Shown one piece after another: positions 1-7,375 of a DNA stretch of 64,000 nt. This DNA is from Oleiagrimonas soli (GTDB lineage: Bacteria; Pseudomonadota; Gammaproteobacteria; Xanthomonadales; Rhodanobacteraceae). The notes under the pieces are model-generated. The model saw only the letters and a list, made by a program, of their open reading frames with translations. It ran no database searches and had not been told where the DNA came from. A program made the position numbers and the translations under genes. How positions within the stretch are numbered: position 1 is the stretch's first letter; each line of letters starts with the position of its first letter. The stretch is taken from the NCBI RefSeq assembly GCF_000761445.1, contig NZ_KN196470.1, positions 2,828,967 through 2,892,966 on the forward strand, given 5' to 3'.

Positions 1-1
1 C

Positions 2-190
2 GTGATCGCGCGCGGCAAGTCGGGGTTCTACGCACTGCTGGTCGGCGGCGTGGTGCTGCTGGCGGCGCTGGCGAACCTGGCGGTGATCCCGCACCCGATG
101 TGGTTCCAGGTCGCCGCGCTGGTGTTGATCGGCATGGCGGCGCTGGCCGCGCGGCTGGTCGGCCAGCTGCTGATGCCGACGCAGCCATGA
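2..190 (+). CDS. small two-helix membrane protein, possibly cut at its 5' end
   Basis: A reading frame of 62 codons opens at the very edge of the window with GTG, so it may be either a complete small protein or the C-terminal part of a longer one. Two hydrophobic segments are visible, about residues 9-27 (YALLVGGVVLLAALANLAV) and 34-57, separated by a short polar turn containing PHPMW, and a short tail ends the protein. I do not recognise a family. The next 250 bases hold no convincing gene, only a short open frame starting at 187 that lacks features, and then a hairpin. Confidence 0.45.
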   Translation: MIARGKSGFYALLVGGVVLLAALANLAVIPHPMWFQVAALVLIGMAALAARLVGQLLMPTQP

Positions 191-393
191 CCGCGGCACT
201 CGCACGGTTCGCCGCGCGAGCGGCTGAGCTCCGGCGCACCCGTTGCCGACCCCGCCAGGCCCGCCTCGTCGACGGCGATCAAGCGTCGCGCACGCTCAGG
301 AGCGGTTTCATGAATCGGACTCCCGAGATCGTCCGCCCGTTCACGACCGTCGACCCGATGCCCGCGACAAGCGATTGAACGCCACGCACAGAA

Positions 394-416
394 AAGGGCC
401 GCACTCGGCGGCCCTT
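394..416 (-). terminator. hairpin terminator for the minus-strand membrane-protein pair
   Basis: A perfect 9-bp inverted repeat (AAGGGCCGC, 5-base loop, GCGGCCCTT) lies just past the stop of the minus-strand gene at 443-682. Read on the minus strand it is followed by a TTTTC run, as expected for an intrinsic terminator of that transcript. Confidence 0.75.
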
Positions 417-442
417 GACGCATCTGCCGACGACCGACCGTG

Positions 443-682
443 CTAGCTCGGCCGTACGCCCAGGATGCGCGCCGGCAGCATCACCACACCCTTCAAGAAG
501 GCGAACACACCCTCGACCGCCAGACCGAGCAGCCGGAACGGCAACAGCAGCAGCCAGACGATCGGGTACAGCACCAGCGCAAGCAGCGCCAGCGGCCAGC
601 AGAATACGAGCAACAGCAGCCACAGTACGAAGGTCAGCACGGCAGTCTCCCGGCATTCGACGAGAAAAGTCATATGTATCAT
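443..682 (-). CDS. small hydrophobic membrane protein, unknown function
   Basis: This 79-residue protein has two very hydrophobic stretches, about residues 14-34 (TAVLTFVLWLLLLVFCW onward) and 37-58, then a short basic tail ending ILGVRPS. An alternative ATG three codons in (position 673) would give 76 residues. It lies 44 bases downstream of another minus-strand membrane protein (727-1218), and the shared terminator at 394-416 suggests a two-gene transcript. I do not recognise a family; the composition only supports an inner-membrane location. Confidence 0.6.
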   Translation of the reverse strand: MIHMTFLVECRETAVLTFVLWLLLLVFCWPLALLALVLYPIVWLLLLPFRLLGLAVEGVFAFLKGVVMLPARILGVRPS

Positions 683-726
683 GGGGTCCTCGGCACGACA
701 TATCCAGTGCCGAAAGCCATGCTGTC

Positions 727-1218
727 TTAACGGCCGCCGTGTCTGCCGAACAGCTTCTTGCCGCGGAACGGCCCTGTGTAGAACTGCACGAACACGACCA
801 GCAGCAGCACCGCCGACAGGCCGTCGGCCGGCCCCTCGATGTTGATCAGATGCCAGACCAGCAGCCCGTTCACGGAGGCGAGATAGCCGATCCACTCCCC
901 ATCCAGGGTGAAACGGGGCGGGCGCACGACCAGCGGACGCGTAGCGTCCATGTACACCGGCTTCCACCACCATGTCGCCTTGACCAGCAGATGCACGCCC
1001 TGCACCGTCAGCAAGACCTCGACGACGGCTGTCTCCGGACGCTGCACCACGAACAACCCGATCACGCACAGCAGTACGCAGAAATTAATCATGCGGCTGA
1101 CGAACAGTGCGCGTTCGCCGGGTATGCGGTATCCCACGTGGCGTCCCGGTTTCACACGCACGCGCCCCCAGGAGCGGAAGGCAAAGGCCTCGATGTTCCC
1201 TTGCTGCAGTTCGACCAT
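727..1218 (-). CDS. membrane protein of unknown function
   Basis: The 163-residue protein starts at an ATG preceded by AGGAG about 13 bases upstream (MVELQQGNIEAF). The open frame continues 16 codons further upstream, but that extension has no ribosome site. After a soluble N-terminal part with YRIPGER come hydrophobic segments near residues 43-58 and 66-82, a loop with WWWKPVYMD, and two more near residues 112-128 and 135-150, with a basic C-terminus (GKKLFGRHGGR). It is probably an inner-membrane protein with about four helices. It precedes and is likely co-transcribed with the small membrane protein at 443-682. No family recognised. Confidence 0.6.
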   Translation of the reverse strand: MVELQQGNIEAFAFRSWGRVRVKPGRHVGYRIPGERALFVSRMINFCVLLCVIGLFVVQRPETAVVEVLLTVQGVHLLVKATWWWKPVYMDATRPLVVRPPRFTLDGEWIGYLASVNGLLVWHLINIEGPADGLSAVLLLVVFVQFYTGPFRGKKLFGRHGGR

Positions 1219-1358
1219 GATCTCCACGCTTCTCCTGCCGCCCCACGCAACCCACAGCCTGCTCACGTCCGCGCCTCAACCGCGCGCAACCATGCGATGG
1301 TATCCGTCAAAAAGTAGGCGCATGATACGTCCGAGAGGGGTTCCCGCAGGAGGCCGGT

Positions 1359-1966
1359 ATGAAGACGTTCGGATTCGTCGTACCCGCGCTACCTGGATGA
1401 TCGGCCACGCCGGCCATGCGCCGCATGCTCCGGCGAAGGCGCACGCAAGCGACCTGCCGGCCAGCGCCGATACCAGCGCACCGTTCACCGTCTGCAAGGC
1501 CACATACGCCCTATGCATCCAGGCCACTCCGATGGGAAACAATCCGAGCAACGGTACCTGCACCGTGCAGGACCGCTGGTGGGCGGGCGCCCAGACCTGC
1601 GGTCAGCTCGGCATGAGGAAGACCGCGGGCCATATCCTGTCGCGCGACTTTCCGATCAAGAGCTTCGTCGCCTGCTCCGAACCGACCACCTGAACGTTCT
1701 GCCTGGACAAGGTCTGCACGCAGCACGGCGACGACACGACCAGCGGCCTTTGCGAAGGCTGCTCGTCCCAGCGCTATGCGGTCTCCGCCGACGCGAACGC
1801 GTCGACGACCGGCAACGGCGACCCGGCGGTGTCCTCGGCCAGCATCGTGCAGCTGTTAACGATCGCCCCATGGCTGAAGACGCAGCCCAATCTGCCGCCG
1901 TACGATGTCGAGGCGCTGAACACCACATCCGCGCACACACGACCCATGCACGCCAACGGCCACTAG
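1359..1966 (+). pseudogene. broken gene for a secreted cysteine-rich protein
   Basis: A very good ribosome site (AGGAGG at 1348-1353) precedes ATG at 1359, which opens MKTFGFVVPALPG and stops at TGA 1398-1400. The likely continuation is in another frame from 1397 (MIGHAGHAPH...). That frame reads well through FTVCKATYALCIQ, CTVQDRWWAG and FVACSEPTT to an in-frame TGA at 1691-1693, then continues with equally protein-like sequence (TFCLDKVCTQHGDD, GLCEGCSSQRYAV, APWLKTQPNLPPYDVEALN) to TAG at 1964-1966. Cysteines are spaced regularly on both sides of the stop, so one ancestral reading frame is likely. A frameshift near 1395 plus the internal TGA make this a probable pseudogene. I do not recognise the family. 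A short leader peptide followed by an ATGA-coupled gene is the alternative for the first break. Confidence 0.6.
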
Positions 1967-1994
1967 ACACGCCAACCGTCCTGGACGACACGCC

Positions 1995-2372
1995 ATGCGC
2001 CGCGCCGCGCTGACCGTCACGGCACTCGCGTTCCTGGCGGGTACCGGCCTGATCTGCATACAGGCCAAGCCGGCGATGGCCGGACTGTTCTTCGTGCCCT
2101 TCGCGCTGGGCCCGCTGTGCATCACCCTGTTTCTGGCAATCCTGTTCACGGACCGCCGCGCCGAACGTGTGCTGCTGATGTCGACGGCGTTGTATGCCGC
2201 TTGGTTCGGCTACGTCTATGTGGACATCTTCCACTGGCATGCCGATCCGCAGAGCGCCATCGGCCTGCTGTTCGTCGGCGTCTATGCCTTGCCGGTCCTG
2301 CTGGTGTTCTGGATCGTCGCCGGTCGCATGCAGCACACCGCAAACCGATCGCCCGCAGCGCGCCACCCGTAG
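1995..2372 (+). CDS. four-helix membrane protein, unknown function
   Basis: The 125-residue product has about four hydrophobic helices: residues 5-22, 27-50 (AGLFFVPFALGPLCITLFLAI), 60-76 and 88-108 (AIGLLFVGVYALPVLLVFWIV), with a short polar tail. The start ATG lies 28 bases past the end of the broken secreted gene. It has no motif I can name. The 375 bases that follow contain no protein gene but do contain a structured RNA candidate. Confidence 0.6.
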   Translation: MRRAALTVTALAFLAGTGLICIQAKPAMAGLFFVPFALGPLCITLFLAILFTDRRAERVLLMSTALYAAWFGYVYVDIFHWHADPQSAIGLLFVGVYALPVLLVFWIVAGRMQHTANRSPAARHP

Positions 2373-2449
2373 CCGCTGCGGGCGCGCAACGACAACCACA
2401 ATCAGCATTCCCCTACAGACATCGCCCATCGCATCGGAGATGCTTGACC

Positions 2450-2600
2450 CGCTCCAGGTCTCGCCGCATGCCGCACCTAGGACGGATGGCCTGCGACGAA
2501 TGGAGCGGACGACACGGACCGGGCTGGGGGGCCTGCTCCGTGGAGGACAAAGCCCGACCCACAGGAAGCCGGCGTGGACGCGTCGGCTTCCTGCTTTTTG
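2450..2600 (+). ncRNA. candidate small RNA with many GGA motifs
   Basis: In the protein-free stretch 2373-2747 there is a compact set of hairpins ending in an intrinsic terminator. Stem 1 pairs CGCTCCA (2450-2456) with TGGAGCG (2501-2507), and inside it 2461-2472 pairs with 2488-2499 at 10 of 12 positions. A second arm pairs CGGGCT with AGCCCG and holds CTCC/GGAG. The third stem is the terminator at 2563-2600. Nine GGA triplets fall in this segment, several in loops (2480-2486) or between stems. That pattern is typical of sponge RNAs for CsrA/RsmA, which is an inference from GGA content only. No clear promoter was found, so the 5' end is uncertain. Confidence 0.4.
2563..2600 (+). terminator. 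intrinsic terminator
   Basis: The arms AGGAAGCCG...CGGCTTCCT form a strong hairpin followed by a TTTTT run at 2595-2599 on the plus strand. It ends the candidate small RNA, or a transcript from the membrane-protein gene ending at 2372. Confidence 0.8.
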
Positions 2601-2747
2601 TCTGTCCGCATCGCCAGCAATCTCCGGCTCACACCACCGGAGACACTGCTGTCGCGGTGGCATCGTGTACGCCTTCGCTGGACCATGCGGCGCGGATGAA
2701 CGAACCGCCGGGACCCGAGCTATGCAGTCGACTGCTACCCTTGGCTC

Positions 2748-3386
2748 ATGACTGGAATCTGGATTCCCACGTGCCGCCGGATCGGCATGCTGGCGGCGGC
2801 CGTCCTGCTGGCCACCCTCGCCGGTTGCGCCTCCAATCCCCCGCGCCATACCGACAACCTGTGCAAGGTCTTCGACCAGCACCCGGACTGGTACGACGCC
2901 GCGCACGATGCGCAGAAGCGCTGGGGCACGCCGATCAACGTGCTGATGGCCTTCATCAACCGCGAGTCCGGCTACCGCAAGCGCGCCCGCCCCGACCGAC
3001 CGTGGTTCCTGTTCATTCCGCTGCCGCGCAAATCCAGCGCCTACGGCTATGCGCAGATCCAGGACCCGGCGTGGGAGGACTACAAGAAAGCCAACGGCGG
3101 TCTCTTCAAGAGCCGCACCGACATGGACGACGCGCTCGACTTCATCGGCTGGTACACCGACCGCATCCATCGCACGCTGGGCATCTCCAAGTGGGACCCC
3201 AAGCATCTGTACCTCGCCTATCACGAAGGCATCGGCGGTTATCGAAGCGGACACTGGAAACGCAATCGCGCCCTGTTGCGCACGGCCGACGGCGTGGCCT
3301 ACCGCGCCCGCGAATACGGCGCCCAGCTCAGGCAGTGCGCCGCGCGATTCCGTTGCCGCCACTGGTATCAGCTGCTGTGCCATTGA
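2748..3386 (+). CDS. lipoprotein with a lytic transglycosylase-like (SLT) domain
   Basis: The 212-residue protein starts with a lipoprotein signal: a basic N-terminus, a hydrophobic stretch and the lipobox LAGC, giving lipid attachment at about Cys27. The mature part has a soluble lysozyme-like pattern: INVLMAFINRESGYR holds the expected catalytic glutamate in an ES motif, followed by AYGYAQIQDPAW and later YLAYHEGIGGY, as in the SLT fold that cleaves peptidoglycan between MurNAc and GlcNAc. It probably acts in the periplasm, anchored to the outer membrane. The strong terminator upstream separates it from earlier genes. Activity is inferred from the fold motifs. It is shorter than the classic Slt70 and resembles small single-domain family members. 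Confidence 0.75.
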   Translation: MTGIWIPTCRRIGMLAAAVLLATLAGCASNPPRHTDNLCKVFDQHPDWYDAAHDAQKRWGTPINVLMAFINRESGYRKRARPDRPWFLFIPLPRKSSAYGYAQIQDPAWEDYKKANGGLFKSRTDMDDALDFIGWYTDRIHRTLGISKWDPKHLYLAYHEGIGGYRSGHWKRNRALLRTADGVAYRAREYGAQLRQCAARFRCRHWYQLLCH

Positions 3387-3422
3387 CGCTGCGGCGTCGC
3401 CTGCACGGCACGCGACCAACTA

Positions 3423-3475
3423 GTTGACATCATCAACCAATGTCGACATCATATCGTTGACACTATCAACGATAT
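3423..3475 (+). promoter_or_regulatory. promoter with two MarR-type operators
   Basis: Two inverted repeats share the core GTTGA-N5-TCAAC: a 5-bp-arm copy at 3423-3437 and a perfect 10-bp-arm copy at 3451-3475 (ATATCGTTGA / TCAACGATAT). A consensus -35 TTGACA (3424-3429) lies within the first, and 17 bases later a fair -10, CATCAT (3447-3452), abuts the second, so the transcription start should fall inside the second operator. Binding here would block RNA polymerase, consistent with autorepression by the MarR protein encoded at 3481. Confidence 0.75.
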
Positions 3476-3480
3476 CCGCC

Positions 3481-3921
3481 ATGACCGCGCCCCATCCCGG
3501 CGACGCCCTGCACCGACTTCTGCACGCCTACAAGCGCGCGATGCGCGAGGCCTACCGCGCGGCCGGCATCGAACTGCCGTCCTCGCATCTGCGCGCCATG
3601 AAGGCGATCTGTCACCTGCCGCAATGCACGGCGCAGGCCATCGCCGAACGCATGCAGCGCGACAAATCGCAGATCACCCGCATGGTGCAGGAGTTGTGCG
3701 CCGAGAAACTGGTCAAGCGCACGCCCGACCCGCTGGACGGCCGTCGCCAGATTCTGACCCCGACCGCCTCGGGAAAGCGTCTGCGCGAGCGCATCGCCGA
3801 AGCCGAGCGCGAAGCCGGCGCGCGCATGGTGCGCGGACTGCCTCGGACGTCCATCGAGGCTTTCGTGCGCCTTGCCGAAACCATGGCGGCCAACCTGGAT
3901 ACCACGGAGCCTCCCCGATGA
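3481..3921 (+). CDS. MarR-family transcriptional regulator
   Basis: The 146-residue protein has the MarR winged-helix layout: an N-terminal dimerisation helix, a helix-turn-helix near residues 48-75 (AQAIAERMQRDKSQITRMVQ), the wing with the family signature DPLDGRRQ followed by LTPTASG, and a long C-terminal helix. I start it at ATG 3481; an earlier TTG at 3424 would translate the operator and promoter. No good ribosome site precedes 3481. Its stop overlaps the ATG of the siderophore-interacting protein gene (ATGA), so both are one operon. The two dyads upstream are presumably its own operators. The ligand is unknown; the neighbour suggests iron or siderophore-linked control. Confidence 0.88.
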   Translation: MTAPHPGDALHRLLHAYKRAMREAYRAAGIELPSSHLRAMKAICHLPQCTAQAIAERMQRDKSQITRMVQELCAEKLVKRTPDPLDGRRQILTPTASGKRLRERIAEAEREAGARMVRGLPRTSIEAFVRLAETMAANLDTTEPPR

Positions 3922-4679
3922 ACCGTCCCGACCCCTACCGCTTCACCGTCCTCGGCAAACGCCACATCACCCCGCACATGCTGCGCGTCACGCTCGGCGG
4001 CGAAGGCATGCAGCGCTTCCCCGCCCAGCAAGCCAGCGCCTACGTGAAACTGCTGCTGCCCTTGCCCGGGCGCGAGCGCCCCTTGCTGCGTACCTACACC
4101 GTGCGCGCGCAGCGCGCCGATGCCATCGACATCGACTTCGCATTGCACGGCGACGACGGCGGCGGTCCGGCTTCCGGCTGGGCGCTGACGTGCGTGCCGG
4201 GCGACATCATCGAGATGGCCGGCCCCGGCCCCAAAAAGCAGGTCGATCCCGCTGCGGACTGGATTCTGATGGTCGGCGACATGACCGCCCTGCCCGCGCT
4301 CAGCGTCAACCTCGAGCAGCTTCCCGCCCATGCCCGCGGTCACGCGATCGTCGAAGTGCCGGATGCGGCCGATATCCAGACCTTGCCGACGCCCGAAGGC
4401 TTCACGCTGCAATGGATCGTCCAGCCGCACCCCGGCCAGTCGACGCCGCTGCTGGACGCGGTGCAGGCGCTGGCATGGCCCGAGGGCGGCACGCTCTCGG
4501 TATGGGCCGCGTGCGAGTTCAGCAGCATGCGCGCCCTGCGCGAGCATTTCCGCGACGCGCGCGGCGTGACGCGTCAGCAGATGTACATCTCCAGCTACTG
4601 GAAGCAAGGCAGCGACGAGGAATCGCACAAGACGCTGAAGCGTGCGGATGCCGAGGCAAACGAGGCGCGCGCGGCCTGA
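3918..4679 (+). CDS. siderophore-interacting protein (ferric-siderophore reductase, ViuB/YqjH family)
   Basis: The 253-residue product matches the SIP family of flavin-dependent ferric-chelate reductases, which use NAD(P)H to release iron from siderophores in the cytoplasm. Visible hallmarks are the FAD-binding motif RTYTVR (about residues 58-63), GDIIEMAGPGPK, the nucleotide-binding segment MVGDMTALPAL, and the C-terminal signature WAACEFSSMRALR followed by MYISSYWKQG and DEESHK. The start ATG overlaps the MarR stop codon, so the genes are translationally coupled. A MarR partner is notable because the E. coli homologue YqjH is paired with the unrelated regulator YqjI. Substrate specificity cannot be read from the sequence. 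Confidence 0.88.
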   Translation: MNRPDPYRFTVLGKRHITPHMLRVTLGGEGMQRFPAQQASAYVKLLLPLPGRERPLLRTYTVRAQRADAIDIDFALHGDDGGGPASGWALTCVPGDIIEMAGPGPKKQVDPAADWILMVGDMTALPALSVNLEQLPAHARGHAIVEVPDAADIQTLPTPEGFTLQWIVQPHPGQSTPLLDAVQALAWPEGGTLSVWAACEFSSMRALREHFRDARGVTRQQMYISSYWKQGSDEESHKTLKRADAEANEARAA

Positions 4680-4746
4680 GCCGGCGTTTCCGCGCGAACC
4701 GGATGTCCTGCATCATGGACCGCATTCGCGATCACCGGACCTGCGC

Positions 4747-5289
4747 ATGACGAGCCTCAGCGAAAAGCAACGCGGCGTGCTGCACGGCATGGCGCTGGGC
4801 ATGACCGGCGCACTGGCGGTCGTGGGGCTCGGCGTCTGGCTGAATCCATTCGGCTATGCGCACACGCTGTCGCTGCCGACACGGCTCGGCGTCGCCGCCC
4901 GCGCCATCGCGCTGCCCGCCGCGTGTCTGATGCTCGCCATCGGCCGCCTTGCCGCGCATCGCTTTCGCACGCCCGGGGACATCGACGGCAGCGGCCTGAC
5001 CCAAGGCAGCGAACGCGCAAACCTGCTGCAGGCCCTGCTGCAAAACACGCTCGAACAAACCGTGCTCGCCAGCGCGGCCTATGTCGCCTGGGCCGTCGCC
5101 GCGCCGGCCTCGTGGCTGTCGGTCGTGCCCCTCGCCGCCCTCACGTTCGTAGGCGGTCGACTGCTGTTCTTCGCGCGCTATCGCCACGGCGCGGGAGCGC
5201 GGGCATTCGGCTTCGCGTTGACGTTCTATCCCACCGCCCTGATGCTGCTGACCAGCCTGCTGACCATGATCTGGAACCTCGTGGCATGA
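4747..5289 (+). CDS. MAPEG-family membrane protein
   Basis: This 180-residue integral membrane protein has about four hydrophobic segments and the arrangement of MAPEG proteins (glutathione/eicosanoid-type membrane enzymes): SERANLLQALLQNTLEQTVLAS, with the conserved N-x-x-E-type helix, and the C-terminal GRLLFFARYRHGAGAR followed by a hydrophobic helix. The start ATG follows the SIP gene by 67 bases, and the family member may share its transcript. Many bacterial MAPEG proteins have no known substrate; detoxification is only a possibility. Assignment rests on the pattern, not on a close match. Confidence 0.6.
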   Translation: MTSLSEKQRGVLHGMALGMTGALAVVGLGVWLNPFGYAHTLSLPTRLGVAARAIALPAACLMLAIGRLAAHRFRTPGDIDGSGLTQGSERANLLQALLQNTLEQTVLASAAYVAWAVAAPASWLSVVPLAALTFVGGRLLFFARYRHGAGARAFGFALTFYPTALMLLTSLLTMIWNLVA

Positions 5290-5329
5290 TGCAGACCCTA
5301 CGTTCACGGGCGCCGCGCAGGAGAGCCGC

Positions 5330-5686
5330 ATGATCCTTGTCGCCAACCTCATGGTCGGCCTGGTGGCCCTGTTGCACGCCGGGTTTCTGGTGCTGGAGAT
5401 GTTCCTCTGGGACGAGCCGCTCGGGCGACGCGTCTTCGGCCTCAGCACCGAACGCGCGCAGACCACGAAGACGCTGGCCGCCAACCAGGGCCTGTACAAC
5501 GGCTTCCTCGTCGCGGGTCTGATCTGGGGTCTGCTCGATACGACCAACGGGCTGGCGATCAAGACTTTCTTTCTTGCCTGCGTGATGATCGCGGGCATCT
5601 TCGGCGCAGCCACGGTCAGCCGCCGCATTCTCGTGGTCCAGGCGTTGCCGGCCCTGATCGCGCTGCTGCTGCTCTGGCTGGGTTGA
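5330..5686 (+). CDS. DUF1304 family membrane protein
   Basis: The 118-residue protein is a four-helix membrane protein with the family's typical segments: VALLHAGFLVLEMFLW near the N-terminus, ERAQTTKTLAANQGLYNGFLVAG in the middle and a hydrophobic end (PALIALLLLWLG). GGAGAG lies a few bases upstream of the ATG. The family's function is unknown. It lies 40 bases after the MAPEG gene in the same direction and 49 bases before the aldo/keto reductase, so these may form one transcript. Confidence 0.8.
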   Translation: MILVANLMVGLVALLHAGFLVLEMFLWDEPLGRRVFGLSTERAQTTKTLAANQGLYNGFLVAGLIWGLLDTTNGLAIKTFFLACVMIAGIFGAATVSRRILVVQALPALIALLLLWLG

Positions 5687-5735
5687 ACCTCGTCAGTCCG
5701 CCTTTCCATCGCATCCGCCGTACCCAGAAATACAC

Positions 5736-6620
5736 ATGCATACAGAACACGCTTTACCGCTGCTTTCCCCCATCGTCGCCGGCATGTGGCGCATGGCCGA
5801 GTGGAACCTCGACGTCGCCGCGCGCGTGCGCTGGATCGAGCAGGCGCTGGAGCTGGGGATTCATACCTTCGATCACGCCGACATCTACGGCAATCACGAA
5901 GTCGAAAGCCTATTCGGCGCCGCGCTGAAAGCAGCGCCCTCGCTGCGCGAGCGCATGCGCATCGTCACCAAGTGCGGCATCCGGCTGACGTCGGCGCAAC
6001 GCGGCGTGGCCGTGCAGCATTACGACACCTCGCCGGCGCACGTGCGTGCCCAGGTCGAGGCCTCGCTGCGCAAGCTGCACGTCGAGCGCCTGGACCTGGT
6101 GCTGATCCATCGCCCGGACTATCTGATGGACGCCACCGCACTGGCCGAGACCTTTGCGGCGCTGACCGACGAGGGCAAGGTCGCGCACTGGGGCGTTTCC
6201 AACCACACCGTCGACCAATTCGCCTTGCTCGATGCGCGTCACGCGCTGCGCACCAACCAGGTCGAACTGTCGCCGCTGCACCTTGCCGCGCTCGACGACG
6301 GCACCCTGGACCAGGCCCAGCGACTCGGCCGCCGGCCGATGATCTGGTCGCCGCTCGGGGGCGGTCGCCTGTTCACCGGCGAGGATGCACAAGCCGTGCG
6401 CGTGCGCGGCGTGATGCAGCCGATGGCCGAACGTCTCGGCGTGTCGCTGGCGACGCTGGCCTACGCCTGGATCTTGCGCCATCCGTCGCGCCCGCATCCG
6501 ATCACCGGAAGCGGGCGCATCGAAGGTTTGCGCGAGGCCGTCGCCGCGCTCGACGTCACGTTGTCGGCCGAAGACTGGTACACGATCTGGACGGCCAGCA
6601 CCGGACACCCGGTCCCCTGA
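5736..6620 (+). CDS. aldo/keto reductase (YdhF-like)
   Basis: The 294-residue protein has the full aldo/keto reductase catalytic tetrad: Asp46 and Tyr51 (TFDHADIYG), Lys79 (VTKCG) and His125 (LIHRPDYLMD). NADPH-binding features of the C-terminal part are present (WSPLGGGRLF, ITGSGRIEGLREAV). Length and the motif order match the E. coli YdhF branch, which contains cytosolic oxidoreductases of uncertain physiological substrate. The preceding gene ends 49 bases upstream. The 269 bases that follow hold no gene; a TAAAAT box near 6811 could be the -10 of the next operon. Confidence 0.9.
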   Translation: MHTEHALPLLSPIVAGMWRMAEWNLDVAARVRWIEQALELGIHTFDHADIYGNHEVESLFGAALKAAPSLRERMRIVTKCGIRLTSAQRGVAVQHYDTSPAHVRAQVEASLRKLHVERLDLVLIHRPDYLMDATALAETFAALTDEGKVAHWGVSNHTVDQFALLDARHALRTNQVELSPLHLAALDDGTLDQAQRLGRRPMIWSPLGGGRLFTGEDAQAVRVRGVMQPMAERLGVSLATLAYAWILRHPSRPHPITGSGRIEGLREAVAALDVTLSAEDWYTIWTASTGHPVP

Positions 6621-6889
6621 TCCGAGGGCTGGGACATGCGCCCGCCATGGACGCACATGCGATGCCCGAGCGCTGCGCGAACAGCGTCATCCGTGCACAT
6701 GCAGCGTGGCCAGAACACGTTGTCGAAAACGCACGCAAACACGCGGCATGCGCCTACCCGGGCAGCGTCGATGTCGCTCCGAATATCCAGCATGCGCGCA
6801 CGGTTTGCGGTAAAATGCAGGTCTGCCTGATTCCCTAGCAGCGCACCCTCTGAACGCGCCCGCAGAATCGGAGCGAAGGAGGGGATTCC

Positions 6890-7330
6890 ATGAACGCTTC
6901 GCAGATCCTCGGCACCGTCCTTCTGGCGGTCGGCGCGATCGTCGCCGTGTCCGAGATGCACACGCTCACCATCTACCTGATTGCCGTCGCGGTCGCCTGT
7001 TTCGTCGGCGCCGGCGTGGCCTTTGCCGGCGCGAGTCTGCCGTTGACGCTCGGCGTCGCGGCCGTGGTCGCCGTGCTGGGCATGCCGGTGGCGCACTGGA
7101 TGCGCGGCCGCCTGCGCAATCACGCGTCCGAGCACGTCACCCACGACGATGTCGGCCGCACCGTGCAGGTCGTCGCGTTCGATCAAGACCACCTGCGCGT
7201 GTCCTACCGCGGCACCGCCTGGAATGCGCGCATGCAGGATGCATCCGCCACCACGCCGCATCCTGGCCAGACCCTGCGCATCGTCGCCCGCGAGGGCAAC
7301 GTGCTGGTGCTGGCCGCCGTCGCCGCCTGA
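6890..7330 (+). CDS. NfeD-like membrane protein
   Basis: The 146-residue product begins after an excellent ribosome site (AAGGAGG). It has two or three hydrophobic segments in the first 70 residues and a soluble beta-rich C-terminal domain (HDDVGRTVQVVAF... VSYRGTAWNAR... GQTLRIVAREGNVLVL) that matches the OB-fold NfeD domain. NfeD proteins almost always sit beside an SPFH/stomatin gene, and here that gene begins 45 bases downstream. The pair is thought to organise membrane microdomains or quality control, with the exact role unsettled. Confidence 0.85.
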   Translation: MNASQILGTVLLAVGAIVAVSEMHTLTIYLIAVAVACFVGAGVAFAGASLPLTLGVAAVVAVLGMPVAHWMRGRLRNHASEHVTHDDVGRTVQVVAFDQDHLRVSYRGTAWNARMQDASATTPHPGQTLRIVAREGNVLVLAAVAA

Positions 7331-7375
7331 GCGCGGCGCGGCCTTCCACTATCTATCTTCGACAAGGAGAGCTCC

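Noticed and set aside
187..378. Possible 63-residue gene starting inside the stop of the first gene
   Set aside because: Composition is arginine- and threonine-rich without any fold pattern, and it has no ribosome site.
1691..1693. Selenocysteine at the in-frame TGA
   Set aside because: No selenocysteine insertion hairpin was recognised after the TGA, and a second frame break upstream favours a pseudogene.
2450..2600. 6S RNA or RNase P RNA as identity of the structured RNA
   Set aside because: The 6S closed-stem/bubble layout and the conserved RNase P core sequences are absent, and neighbours are not those of ssrS.
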